DNA of 64,000 bases from Microthrixaceae bacterium. GTDB lineage: Bacteria; Actinomycetota; Acidimicrobiia; Acidimicrobiales; Microtrichaceae. The first letter of the stretch is position 1, and each line of letters begins with the position of its first letter. The DNA is taken from NCBI GenBank assembly GCA_023958095.1, contig JAMLGJ010000014.1, positions 1-64,000 on the forward strand, written 5' to 3'. Below, one piece after another: positions 38,163-47,053 of the stretch. The notes below the pieces were generated by a model that had not been told where the DNA came from, did no database searches, and worked only from the letters and a program-made list of their open reading frames with translations. Position numbers and translations under genes: made by a program.

Positions 38163-39214
38163 GTCGCAGACAGCCGACCGTCGCCGTGGTCGGGGTGGGT
38201 GTCCTGGGAGGCCGCCTCGCCCGCGAACTCCTCTCCGGACCCGCCCCACCGGTGGTGACCCTCCACAGTTCCCGGGAGGACCGCAGGGAAGCACTCGCAT
38301 CGGCGCTGCGGGATGCCCGTGACGCTGGACTGGTGAGGATCCGGGACCGCTCCGAGGATGTGGCCGGATCGGTCCAGGTGGTGGTCCTCACCGGTGACCA
38401 GGAATCGCAGGTCACACAGGCGGCATCCCACCTGGAAGCGGGTCGCCACGTCGTGACCACGGTGGATGGACACGATCCCGCGAGGGCACTGCTGGCCATG
38501 GATGCCATCGCGCGCGAGGCGGGTCGCAGCCTCGTGGTGGGCAGCTGCTTCTCACCCGGACTCTCCGACGTGCTCGTGAACTGGGCGGCGAAACGCTTCG
38601 ATGTGGTCGACGAGGTGCACTTCGCCCGTCACGGGGCGGGAGGACCGAATTGCGCCAGGGACCGCCTCGAGGCCCTGCGCCGGCCCGCCCACGAATGGCG
38701 GGACGGCACCTGGCTGAGCAACCGTCCCGGGTCCGGTCGCGAGCTGTGCTGGTTCCCCGACCCGGTCGGTGGCCGCGACTCCTACCTAGCCGACACGGCT
38801 GAACCGGCCATCGCAGTCGCCGCTCACCCGGAGCTGCGGCGCAGCAGTGCGCGCATCGTGATGAACCGCCGCGATCGACTGGCCCAGTACCTGCCGTTGT
38901 TGGTGCCCGCGCCCGCCGAGGGCGGTGTGGGAGCGCTGCGTGTCGAGATCCGCGGAAGCATCGGATCCTCCCGCGAAACGCGTGTGTTCGGGGTCCTGGA
39001 CAGGCCCGCAACCGCGGCAGCGGCCCTGACCGCAGAGGTGACCCTTCACCTGCTCACCGGTTCCGCACCGAGTGGTGCCATCGGAGCGGGATCGGTCCTG
39101 GACCCTTCACAGGCACTGCGGCTGTGTCGTCGCCGGGGTGTCCGGGTCGCGGAGCTCGGGGCGGCCTGGAGCGACACGGGTGAGCCGAGCCGCGATCTTG
39201 CTCACCCAGAGTGA
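38159..39214 (+). CDS. NAD(P)-binding saccharopine-dehydrogenase-like oxidoreductase
   Basis: 351 residues. Rossmann N-terminus VAVVGVGVLGGRLARELLSG, then DVAGSVQVVVLTGDQESQV and an active-site-like VVGSCFSPGLSDVLVNWAA. The rest follows the shape of saccharopine dehydrogenase-like or dihydrodipicolinate-reductase-like enzymes. The substrate cannot be deduced. GTG 38159 overlaps the preceding small ORF. It ends 175 bp before the sigma factor gene. Confidence 0.7.
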   Translation: MSRRQPTVAVVGVGVLGGRLARELLSGPAPPVVTLHSSREDRREALASALRDARDAGLVRIRDRSEDVAGSVQVVVLTGDQESQVTQAASHLEAGRHVVTTVDGHDPARALLAMDAIAREAGRSLVVGSCFSPGLSDVLVNWAAKRFDVVDEVHFARHGAGGPNCARDRLEALRRPAHEWRDGTWLSNRPGSGRELCWFPDPVGGRDSYLADTAEPAIAVAAHPELRRSSARIVMNRRDRLAQYLPLLVPAPAEGGVGALRVEIRGSIGSSRETRVFGVLDRPATAAAALTAEVTLHLLTGSAPSGAIGAGSVLDPSQALRLCRRRGVRVAELGAAWSDTGEPSRDLAHPE

Positions 39215-39248
39215 CCAAGTCCTCGACGTGGATGTGTCGAAAAGCCGC

Positions 39249-39276
39249 TAAAGAACCCTTCTGTGGTGGCCGATAG
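39249..39276 (+). promoter_or_regulatory. Sigma-28 (FliA/WhiG)-type promoter
   Basis: TAAA (39249-39252), 16 bp, GCCGATAG (39269-39276). The consensus for FliA/SigD/WhiG sigma factors is TAAA-N15-GCCGATAA, so this differs by one base and one spacer nucleotide. A weaker second copy, TAAA (39317) with GCCGATGC (39338), follows with 17 bp between. The region is unusually AT-rich for this genome. It lies directly upstream of a FliA/WhiG-type sigma gene, implying autoregulation. Confidence 0.65.
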
Positions 39277-39389
39277 ACCACACAGGGTGGTTCCCTGTCC
39301 AATTCAAGGAAATTTCTAAAGGTTCGCGCCCTGGCGCGCCGATGCCCCTGACAGCCGATGACGATGCCATCGGGCGTTCAGGAGGACAG

Positions 39390-40370
39390 ATGCCAGCCAC
39401 ATCGACACAGCCCAGGGTCACCAAGCGTTCCGAGCGGAGCGGTTCCCGACGCACCGAGGGTCCGGAAGCCCGCGACGAGAACCCGGTGGCACCCGACGAC
39501 GCCGAGCAGCGGGCACTTGTAGAGGCACACCTTCCCCTGGTCAACCACGTGGTGTTCCAGGTGGCGGTCCACTTCCCACGCCACGTCGACCGCGACGACC
39601 TCATCAACGCAGGTGCGATCGGCCTGGTGGAGGCCGCCCGCCGCTATGACGAGTCACGGGGCGTGCCGTTCAACCGGTTCGCCGCCCAGCGCATCAGGGG
39701 GGCGATCATCGACGCGGTCAGGGCCGCCGACTGGGCCCCCCGATCCGTGCGTACCCTGGCCCGCCGGCTGGACTCCGTCGAGCAGCGCCTGGCATCCAGT
39801 CTCGGACGCATACCGAGCATCGGGGAGACCGCCCAGGAGTTGGGGGTCGGCGTCGAGGAGGTGCGGTCCCTGCGCGAGCGGGTGTTCCGTTCGGTGGTCC
39901 TCGCGTTCGAACACGTCGTGACCGAGGACGTCGACGAGGAGCTCACCCTCATCGACATGCTCGCCGACGACGGGCGTGAGCCCGATGCCGAACTCGAGGA
40001 CCGTGAGCTCAAGTCGTACCTCCGTGAGGCAGTGGCCCACCTGCCCGAGAGGCACCGACTCATCGTGGTGGGCTACTTCATCCAGGAACGCACCAGCGAG
40101 GAACTGGCCCGCTTCCTGGGTGTGACGGAGTCGCGGATCTCACAGATGCGCACCGAGGCCCTCGCGATGCTGCGACGGGGAATCGAGGCACAGTACTCCC
40201 ACTCACAGGCCGAGCCCGAGGGGCTCGTCGAGCGACGCCGGGCCGACTACGCCCGGCGCATCACGGAGACCTCCTCGGTCACCGAGCGCATCGGTGAGCG
40301 CGGCGACCCCGACAGCGACGACCGGTTCTGTGAGGAGATCGACCGGTTGGTCGACCTCGTCGGGAGCTGA
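39390..40370 (+). CDS. RNA polymerase sigma factor, FliA/WhiG (sigma-28) family
   Basis: 326 residues. Region 2: HLPLVNHVVFQVAVHFPRHV, DDLINAGAIGLVEAARRYDE, VPFNRFAAQRIRGAIIDAVR. Region 3: RTLARRLDSVEQRLASSLGR. Region 4: LPERHRLIVVGYFIQERTSE ... LGVTESRISQMRTEALAMLR. N-terminal 50 residues and about 60 at the C-terminus are extra. ATG 39390 with AGGAGG 4 nt upstream; ATG 39342 lacks an SD. A sigma-28-type promoter lies 113 nt upstream. It could control motility or development; no flagellar gene is in the window. Confidence 0.9.
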   Translation: MPATSTQPRVTKRSERSGSRRTEGPEARDENPVAPDDAEQRALVEAHLPLVNHVVFQVAVHFPRHVDRDDLINAGAIGLVEAARRYDESRGVPFNRFAAQRIRGAIIDAVRAADWAPRSVRTLARRLDSVEQRLASSLGRIPSIGETAQELGVGVEEVRSLRERVFRSVVLAFEHVVTEDVDEELTLIDMLADDGREPDAELEDRELKSYLREAVAHLPERHRLIVVGYFIQERTSEELARFLGVTESRISQMRTEALAMLRRGIEAQYSHSQAEPEGLVERRRADYARRITETSSVTERIGERGDPDSDDRFCEEIDRLVDLVGS

Positions 40371-40393
40371 CGCCAGGTCCTCGGGCCAGGTCC

Positions 40394-41170
40394 TCAGGCG
40401 AGCAGGTCCACCCAGAAGGAGTGGTCGCCGTCGTTGCTGGCGATGGCGGAGAGGGCATAGGGCCCGTCGTGTGAGCGCGCCGCCAGGTCCTCGCCACCGT
40501 CGCGCCGAGTGATCATGGCGCCGGACTCCTGGATCACCAGGAGTGGAGCCGCCAGGTCCCACCATTCGAGTTGTGGGTCGAACATCGCATGAGCACGCGA
40601 GGTGGCAACCAGTGCGTAGCCGTATGCATCACCCCAGGTGCGAAGCGCCACGTTCGCGTCGTGCGCGGCCGCGAACATCTCCGGGGACCAGTCGTGGAAT
40701 CCGCTCACGCACAGGACCCGTTGCTCACCGGGCAGGGCCGGCGGGCCACCACTGACTCGTTCACCGTTGAACCAACATCCCTCACCACGCACGGCCCAGA
40801 CCGTCTCACCCAGGGCGGGAAGGTTGATGATGCCCAGGAGGGGACCGTCGTCGTCGGTGAGTGCCAGCAGGTTCGAGTAGGTGGCGACTCCGTGGGAGAA
40901 GGCCCGGGTGCCGTCGATGGGATCGATGATCCACTGCCGGCCCGAGGAACCCTCGCGGTCATCGTGTTCCTCACCGATGATCCCATCGGCGGGGAACGCC
41001 TCGGCGATCCGCTCCCGCAGGAGGTGCTCGGCATCGCGGTCGGCCACCGTCACCGGGCTGCCGTCGCTCTTCGAACCGACATGCAGCTCGCTGGAGCGGA
41101 AGTGTGCCTGGGTCACCTCACCCGCTTCGTGGATCCACTCGAGTGCCTGGTCGACGGGCGCGGTTGACAT
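40394..41170 (-). CDS. hisN: Histidinol-phosphatase / inositol-monophosphatase family (HisN-like)
   Basis: 258 residues. Metal- and phosphate-binding motifs: GIIGEEHDD, WIIDPIDGTRAFSHG, and the C-terminal EWWDLAAPLLVIQESGA. In actinobacteria this form removes phosphate from histidinol phosphate, but inositol-1-phosphate or other sugar phosphates are possible. ATG 41170; an earlier in-frame Met (41188) lies in the short gap to the divergent tesB gene. Converges with the sigma gene, 23 bp apart. Confidence 0.85.
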   Translation of the reverse strand: MSTAPVDQALEWIHEAGEVTQAHFRSSELHVGSKSDGSPVTVADRDAEHLLRERIAEAFPADGIIGEEHDDREGSSGRQWIIDPIDGTRAFSHGVATYSNLLALTDDDGPLLGIINLPALGETVWAVRGEGCWFNGERVSGGPPALPGEQRVLCVSGFHDWSPEMFAAAHDANVALRTWGDAYGYALVATSRAHAMFDPQLEWWDLAAPLLVIQESGAMITRRDGGEDLAARSHDGPYALSAIASNDGDHSFWVDLLA

Positions 41171-41226
41171 GTGCGGATTCTCGCGCATGTGTGTGGCGGC
41201 ACCCCACCGGTGATAGGAATCGCCGG

Positions 41227-42102
41227 GTGAACGACGAGGCAGGCGACACAGGTGCCGACGGAAGCGACCCCGGGGCCGGCGAGGAGCTCCGGAGCGCAGA
41301 GGTCATGGATCTTGCACGGATCCTGGAGATGTCGCGGCACGGCCACGATGTCTGGGTGGGTTCCGGTCCCAGCTATCCGTGGGGCGGGCTCTACGGGGGC
41401 CAGATCGTCGCCCAAGGACTGCTGGCGGGCGGATACAGCGTGGATGAGTCGTACCGACCACACAGCGTTCGTGCCTACTTCATCCGGCGTGGCCGGCATG
41501 CGGAGCCGGTGCGCTACGAGGTGGACCGCATACGCGACGGGCGCAGCTTCTGCACCAGGCGGGTCGTCGCGCGCCAGGGTGGCGAGGCGATCCTCAACCT
41601 GGAGGCGTCGTTCCAGCGCGCCGAACCCTCCGAGGACATCGAGACCGTGGCCATGGACAACTCACTGCCGGGCCCGGACGCACTCGAGGAGTCGTCGTGG
41701 TCCCCGGCGTTCCGCCGTGCCTCGGTTCCCTCGCCGGCGGCGCGGATGGGGGCTGGTCGCGCCGCTGCCTGGATGGCGGCCACCCCGCTCGGGCAGCGGG
41801 CGCCCCTCGTGGACGCTGCGGCCTTCGCGTTCCTGAGCGATGACCTGCCCACCGACGCGGTGGTCCGGAGCCATCCTCGTTCGGCGGGCGAGGAGGACCC
41901 GTGGGAGGGGTCGGTGTTCAGCGCGAGTCTGGACCACACGATCTGGTTCCACCGTCCCGGTCGGGCCGACAGCTGGCACCTGCACGACTTCAGCTGCCAC
42001 AGCTTCGTGGGTGCCCGCGGACTCGCCCTGGGGCATCTGCACGCCTCCGACGGAACACATGTCGCAACCGTCGCGCAGGAGGTACTCCTGCGACTCTCTT
42101 GA
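41227..42102 (+). CDS. Acyl-CoA thioesterase II (TesB family)
   Basis: Hydrolyses acyl-CoA to free fatty acid and CoA. 291 residues, double hotdog fold: YPWGGLYGGQIVAQGLLAGG, HSVRAYFIRRGRHAEPVRYE and DSWHLHDFSCHSFVGARGLA. The usual catalytic Asp/Thr/Gln region (GLYGGQIVAQ) is present. GTG 41227, divergent from hisN (56 bp gap). TAGGAA sits 8 nt upstream, a possible leaderless start. Confidence 0.88.
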   Translation: MNDEAGDTGADGSDPGAGEELRSAEVMDLARILEMSRHGHDVWVGSGPSYPWGGLYGGQIVAQGLLAGGYSVDESYRPHSVRAYFIRRGRHAEPVRYEVDRIRDGRSFCTRRVVARQGGEAILNLEASFQRAEPSEDIETVAMDNSLPGPDALEESSWSPAFRRASVPSPAARMGAGRAAAWMAATPLGQRAPLVDAAAFAFLSDDLPTDAVVRSHPRSAGEEDPWEGSVFSASLDHTIWFHRPGRADSWHLHDFSCHSFVGARGLALGHLHASDGTHVATVAQEVLLRLS

Positions 42103-42187
42103 GTTTTTGCTCCACGTCCAGGCCGTCGTGCCGAAAAGGTGATTGGGCACGCCCACCTGCCGGGGCACGAACAAGAGGTCAGCGCGG

Positions 42188-44122
42188 ATGAGGGTCACGA
42201 AGGTCGAGCAGCACGGAGCCGCCTGGTCACCGCTGGTGCTGCACCCACGGCTCACGGTGATCACCGGCGAGCCCGTCCATCTCGCCGAGGTCGTGGGGGC
42301 CCTCGGGTCGCTCTACCGGGACGCTGGCACGGCGATCGAGGGCACCCTCGAGTACGCCGGACTGCAGATGCCACTCGACCAGACCGCGGTGGTCTCACTG
42401 GACCTGCACGGTTCCGGACTGTGCCGGATGGATCCCACGTCCTTCCGCGGCGCCCGCGAGGCGGTTGCCGAGTCGATCCGTGCTGCCACCGAGCACCGCC
42501 TGCGTGAGCTGACCGACCTGCAGACCCAGCTCGAGGCGAGGGTGGGAGAACTCCTGCGGCGCAGTGAGGCGTCCCACGCCGCGGTGCGGGCGTGCTCGGA
42601 GGACGTCCAGCGGGCGGCCGAGATGGAGCAGCTCCTGGGGGCGGAACTGCAACGAGCGAGGAACGCTCCGGTGGAACTGGACGCCGCGATCGCTTCGGCG
42701 GAATCGAGGTTCGGCGAGCTGGCAGCTCGCACCCACGCGGCCGAGTCACGCATCGAGGAGCTGGTGGGAGTGCTCTCGCCCGGATCCGACGAGCTGGCGC
42801 GACTGCGGATCGGTTCCCCGGGGGCGGACCACGCCACGTTGTGCAGCGCGGTGCAAGAGGCCGAGGAACTGGGACTGCTGCCCGAAGCGACCTCCCGGGG
42901 CCTCCGGCAGTGGCTGGATTCCGTCGCCGAGGGAACTGCGCCGACGTCGGAGTCGGTGGCGTCGATGCTCGACGAGGTCGCCACGTTGGAGGCGGCCTGG
43001 GAGGAACTCACCGCACGGGGTGTGGAGGGTGATCCGGCGGTCGTGGAGGCCCGGGCGCACCACGATGAGGTCGTCTCGCGACACGAGGCACTGCGTGGGC
43101 TGGCCGATTCCGGTCTGCTGGCGGAGCGCGCCCGCGACGAGATCGACGCCGCGCACGAATCGGCGGACGCGGAGCTGGAGGATCGGGTTCTCGCCGCCTA
43201 CGGCTTCGAGTCCCACCTCGACTACACGATTGCCGTGTCCACGCGCTCGGTCGGCGAGGCGGTCGAATCAACCCTCCAGCGGGCGCACGCGGAGATGGTC
43301 AGGGCCTCCGATGCGCTGGAGGCGGAGAGGGAGCGGGCCGCGGCCGAGCGATCCGAGCTCGGGGCACTCAGGGAGGACCTGCGTACGCGGATCCAGGGAG
43401 CCACGGGCACGGAGGCCGAGTCGCTCTCGGCGGAGGATCTCGCTTCGATACCGGAGCCGAGCAGGGAGCTCGACGGAGCATCGGTGGCGATGCAGCACGC
43501 GCTGCAGGCGATGCGGGGCGAGCTCGCTGGTGCGGACGAGGAACTCCAGCACCTGCGTGACGAACGGGAGCGACTCGCCGACCCGGCCGCGCTCGAGGCC
43601 GAGCTGGCAGGACACCGCGAACATGTGGCGGCGCTGGAACCGCTCATGGCTCGGGCAACCGCCGCGGCGGACGAGATGGATGCCGAGATCGCGGCGATCC
43701 GTTCGGAACTGGCCACCGTCGCCGCCGAACGCAGCGAGCTCGCCGAGAGCTCGTCTGCATCTGCCGGGGAGGGTGCTTCGTCCCCCGCGGACCTCGCCGC
43801 GTTCGCACGCGCCCTGCTCGAGAACCTGGACCGGCGCGGGAGCGAACCCGAGCCGGTCCTCGTGGAGGAGGCGCTGGTGCAGCTGGGAGGTGACGCACCG
43901 GGCGTCCTCGACGCGATCCTCGAGGTGGAACCCGACCTGCAGGTCGTGTACGTGAGCGATCAACCGTCGACGGGCTCCTGGGCACGACGTGCGCGGGGCG
44001 GGGAGCTGTCACTCGTGCGCATCGGCAGGAGGCGTTGGTTCGGCCGCCGGTTCGGCCGTTCGTTCGGTGGCTCCACCGGCTCCCGCGAGCGCCTGGCAGC
44101 CGATCCCAACACATCGACCTAG
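42188..44122 (+). CDS. SMC-like coiled-coil protein without Walker A
   Basis: 644 residues. The N-terminus is shaped like an SMC/RecN ATPase head (SPLVLHPRLTVITGEPVHLA), but the GxxGxGK(S/T) loop is replaced by GEPVHLAEVV. The middle (about 95-540) is long coiled coil rich in Glu, Ala, Arg. The C-terminus resembles the Walker B/switch half of such heads: PVLVEEALVQLGGDAPGVLD and LQVVYVSDQPSTGSWARRAR. It ends in a basic stretch RRRWFGRRFGR. The two head halves are present but nucleotide binding is doubtful. ATG 42188 with AGAGG 9 nt upstream. Function unknown. Confidence 0.65.
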   Translation: MRVTKVEQHGAAWSPLVLHPRLTVITGEPVHLAEVVGALGSLYRDAGTAIEGTLEYAGLQMPLDQTAVVSLDLHGSGLCRMDPTSFRGAREAVAESIRAATEHRLRELTDLQTQLEARVGELLRRSEASHAAVRACSEDVQRAAEMEQLLGAELQRARNAPVELDAAIASAESRFGELAARTHAAESRIEELVGVLSPGSDELARLRIGSPGADHATLCSAVQEAEELGLLPEATSRGLRQWLDSVAEGTAPTSESVASMLDEVATLEAAWEELTARGVEGDPAVVEARAHHDEVVSRHEALRGLADSGLLAERARDEIDAAHESADAELEDRVLAAYGFESHLDYTIAVSTRSVGEAVESTLQRAHAEMVRASDALEAERERAAAERSELGALREDLRTRIQGATGTEAESLSAEDLASIPEPSRELDGASVAMQHALQAMRGELAGADEELQHLRDERERLADPAALEAELAGHREHVAALEPLMARATAAADEMDAEIAAIRSELATVAAERSELAESSSASAGEGASSPADLAAFARALLENLDRRGSEPEPVLVEEALVQLGGDAPGVLDAILEVEPDLQVVYVSDQPSTGSWARRARGGELSLVRIGRRRWFGRRFGRSFGGSTGSRERLAADPNTST

Positions 44123-44167
44123 GTGCAAAGCTCAGTCGGACGTCGGACCTGCCGATGTCATGGGTGC

Positions 44168-45985
44168 ATGTCCTCTTCACAAGAGATCGACCTCCTCGGC
44201 CAGAGCGCACCGGGTGCCAACCCCGACCGGGGCGATGCGACCGACTTCAGGCAGTCGGATCCGCAGTGGTGCCAGGAGTTCGCCACGGCGCACTCGCCCG
44301 ATGGCGTGGTGCTGGCCGACCCCGAACTGCGCGTGGTGTGGGCCAACCCGGCGGCCGAGCGACTCCTGGGCCATCGCATCGAGGACCTCGGCGGTACCGA
44401 GATGCTGGACTTCGTGCACCCGGAGGACGCAAGCCACGCGCTGGGCGCGGTGTCCGAGGCCTCGCGCACCGATGGCTACCACGTGGCGACGAGGCTGCGG
44501 CTGCACCACGCCGACGGAGGCCACATCGCATGCAGGGTGACGGCCAACACGGTGCAGCACGCTGGACGCACGTGGTTCGTGCTCGGTGTGCGCAGTGTCG
44601 GCGACGAGGACGCCATCGAGTCGCGGCGCCGGCGGCTGCGGAGCCTCGCCACCAGCTTCTACGTGGACTGCGCATCGATGGAGTGGACCGACGCACCCGA
44701 GCGTTCCCGGGTCCTGCTCGCCGGTCTCGGGGCGGCCCTGGATGCGGACGCGATCGAGATCGCCGAGTTCGCCGAGGACCACGCGAGGGTCACCACCGTC
44801 GTGGCCTGGGGCGCCGAGGGGATCAGGGTTCCGGGGCCCGTGGGTGGTACCCGGGTGGTGCCGCAGGTGCAACGCCTGATGGAGCTTCCGTGTCGTTTCG
44901 AGTTCAGCGACGGCCGCTTCGCGGCGGAGGTGTGGCTGTCATCCACCACCGGTGAGGACGGCGTGGTGACCATCGATCTCGGGGACCACCCCGACCAGTG
45001 GGACGATGCCAATGCCGATGTGGTGTCGCTGATGTGCTCGTCGCTCATGGCGACGGTTCGGCGCTGCAACCGCGAGCGTGCCGTCGCCATGGCGGCGACC
45101 CGTGATCCGCTGACGGGACTCCTGAACCGCACCGCCATGCAGGAGCGCCTCGAGGAGCTCATGTCGGTGGCAGCGGTCGGTGGTGAGGCGGTCTCGGTGT
45201 TCTTCGTGGACCTCAACGACTTCAAGGCACTGAACGACACGGCCGGTCACAACGCCGGGGACAAGGTGCTCTGCGAGGTGGCCGATGCACTGCGGGGTGC
45301 GATACGTCCGGGCGACCTGGCGGCCCGCGTCGGCGGCGACGAGTTCGTCGTGGTGATGATGACCCGCAGGCGCGCGCTGGAGCGTCTGGAGGCACGGCTG
45401 CGTGAGTCGATCGAGGCGGCGATCGATCCCTCGACCGGGGTCGGGGTGGCGATCGGTGCGATCCTGGTCGGTGCCGGTGAGGGTTCCGAGGAGATCCTGG
45501 AACGGGCGGACGCGGCCATGTACGCCGACAAGCGCCGCGGTCGTTCCCGCGCGACCCGCAACCCGGCCGCCGGGGGTCCGCGACTCAACGCGGCAATGGA
45601 GTCCTTGAGCGTCATGTTGGCCGTGGACGCCGATGCACACCTGTTGACCGCCACTCGTGCCGCATACTCGGTGTTCGGTTTCGAACCCGGCGCGAGCCTG
45701 GGGATGAACGTGCTCGAGGTCGTCCACCCCGACGACCGGCCGCTGGCGGTCGCAGCATTCGAGGAGGCGCGTGCGACCCCGGGTCCGGGTGAACCGATCA
45801 CCATCCGGGTGGTCGATGCTGATGGTGGCGTGCACCGGGTCCGCATCTCGGGCAACAACCAGTTGGACAATCCCGAGATCGGCGGAATCGTCATGACGCT
45901 CGTGGACGCCGAGGACGTCGGGGGTCCGGGAGAGCCGCTAGGTTCCGGCCATGTCGAACGAACCGCCCTACAGCAGGACGCGTGA
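44168..45985 (+). CDS. PAS-GGDEF-PAS diguanylate cyclase
   Basis: Predicted c-di-GMP synthase. 605 residues: PAS (about 38-145, VVLADPELRVVWANPAAERL), a GAF-like middle (160-300), GGDEF domain (305-470) with intact GGDEF (389-393) and the inhibitory I-site RPGD (380-383), exactly five residues upstream, then a second PAS-like domain (490-590, VHPDDRPLAVAAFEEA). No TM helix, so cytosolic. No EAL domain. ATG 44168. Its 3' end overlaps ridA by 35 bp. Confidence 0.92.
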   Translation: MSSSQEIDLLGQSAPGANPDRGDATDFRQSDPQWCQEFATAHSPDGVVLADPELRVVWANPAAERLLGHRIEDLGGTEMLDFVHPEDASHALGAVSEASRTDGYHVATRLRLHHADGGHIACRVTANTVQHAGRTWFVLGVRSVGDEDAIESRRRRLRSLATSFYVDCASMEWTDAPERSRVLLAGLGAALDADAIEIAEFAEDHARVTTVVAWGAEGIRVPGPVGGTRVVPQVQRLMELPCRFEFSDGRFAAEVWLSSTTGEDGVVTIDLGDHPDQWDDANADVVSLMCSSLMATVRRCNRERAVAMAATRDPLTGLLNRTAMQERLEELMSVAAVGGEAVSVFFVDLNDFKALNDTAGHNAGDKVLCEVADALRGAIRPGDLAARVGGDEFVVVMMTRRRALERLEARLRESIEAAIDPSTGVGVAIGAILVGAGEGSEEILERADAAMYADKRRGRSRATRNPAAGGPRLNAAMESLSVMLAVDADAHLLTATRAAYSVFGFEPGASLGMNVLEVVHPDDRPLAVAAFEEARATPGPGEPITIRVVDADGGVHRVRISGNNQLDNPEIGGIVMTLVDAEDVGGPGEPLGSGHVERTALQQDA

Positions 45986-46301
45986 GGCGGGAGGGCTCCT
46001 GCTCACGGCCGGGATCCTGGGAACACGCGGTGCGGACCTCGTCCCGGAGCCCGGAGCACAGATCGAAGCCGCGCTCGACAACCTGCAGGCGCTGCTCGAG
46101 CGGGAAGGCGCCGGCCTCGACGACGTCGTGCGGCTCGTGGTCTACCTGACCGACATCGCCTCGATGGATCTGCTCAACGAGGCGTTCACCCGTCGGTTCG
46201 CCGAACCGCGGCCCGCGCGCACGACCGTGGAGGTCTCAGCACTGCCCCTCGGTGCCGCCGTCGAACTCGAGGCGACCGCCGAGTCGGCACCGGCGAGGTG
46301 A
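45951..46301 (+). CDS. RidA/YjgF family protein
   Basis: 116 residues. Enamine/imine deaminase fold: REAGGLLLTAGILGTRG, DDVVRLVVYLTDIASMDLLN and the Arg-containing PARTTVEVSALPLGAAVELE, where the Arg binds the substrate carboxylate. ATG 45951 has TAGGTT 6 nt upstream and no SD, so it is probably leaderless and independent, although it starts inside the GGDEF gene. Probably clears reactive enamines. Confidence 0.88.
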   Translation: MSNEPPYSRTREAGGLLLTAGILGTRGADLVPEPGAQIEAALDNLQALLEREGAGLDDVVRLVVYLTDIASMDLLNEAFTRRFAEPRPARTTVEVSALPLGAAVELEATAESAPAR

Positions 46302-46431
46302 CGGGCGACTTCAGCTTTCCCGCCACCGACCACACTGGTTGCGCGTGCTGCGGCGCAAGGACCCACCTGCCCGGCTGCGTCCCCGATCGGTACTCTCGCC
46401 ACGGCTCGAAGCTGCGCTCGGGGTAGGTCGG

Positions 46432-46645
46432 TCACACGTCTCGGCCGAGGTATCCGGCGAGCACGGTCGCAGCCGTGGCTCCGGGCGACGGCGAGATCCC
46501 ACGCGAACTGAAAGATGTTGCGCGCTGCAAGGAGGCCGACATCGGCGCCGGGAAACGTCAACCCGTTCGCGAGCTCCACGCTGCGCCCCAACGCCCCGCT
46601 GTCGCCCAGCGTGGCGACCATCGCATCACGTGAGGAGTCGAACGA
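46432..46645 (-). pseudogene. Possible decayed coding fragment
   Basis: In the 752-bp space between ridA and the membrane gene. The minus frame reads SFDSSRDAMVATLGDSGALG, then LTFPGADVGLLAARNIFQFA and WDLA. It then continues only after a frame change (TAATVLAGYLGRDV, stop at 46432). The WDLA-type motif recalls actinobacterial DinB/TIGR03086-like proteins, but the match is weak. No start and no intact frame. Confidence 0.25.
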
Positions 46646-46888
46646 CGCGAGCTGCTGCGACGCAACCCGGATCCCGAGGATCGGCGAGCGATTCGGATCA
46701 CCCTCACCGAGGCCGGCGCCGAACTGGCCCGTCGCGCCGCGCACGTGCACGTGGCCAGCATCGAGGCCCACTTCGCCGCTCGCATGAGTGACCACGACGC
46801 GACTGCCGTCGCGAACGCACTCGAGCAGGTGGAACGCGACCTCGACGAACACCACCGGATGACTCCGGACGACGAACCGCGGTCGTGA
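46634..46888 (+). pseudogene. MarR-family regulator, C-terminal remnant
   Basis: An open stretch of 84 codons begins right after a stop at 46631 and reads VERRELLRRNPDPEDRRAIR then ITLTEAGAELARRAA and a helical end. This is the wing and C-terminal dimerisation helix of a MarR regulator (ERR-xxPxDRRA-xxxxLTxAG). No MarR N-terminal domain is found upstream in any frame; instead the unrelated minus-strand fragment abuts. A truncated gene, probably a recombination or deletion scar. Confidence 0.55.
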
Positions 46889-47053
46889 TCCCGAGCCAGC
46901 ACCGGTGGTGCTGTTGGGGTTGCGACCGGTGCCCCGAGCGTGCAGGGTCGACACGACCCGACACCAGCGCGAGATCGGCACATCTGCGTGCCGTTCCCTG
47001 ACCCATGGAGTCCATCGCTCGAGACAGAGATGACCGTCCTCTAGGTTGTAGCG

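Noticed and set aside
46142-46981. 279-codon minus-strand gene after ridA
   Set aside because: It runs antisense to ridA and to the MarR remnant; only a short middle stretch looks protein-like, so it is listed as a decayed fragment only.
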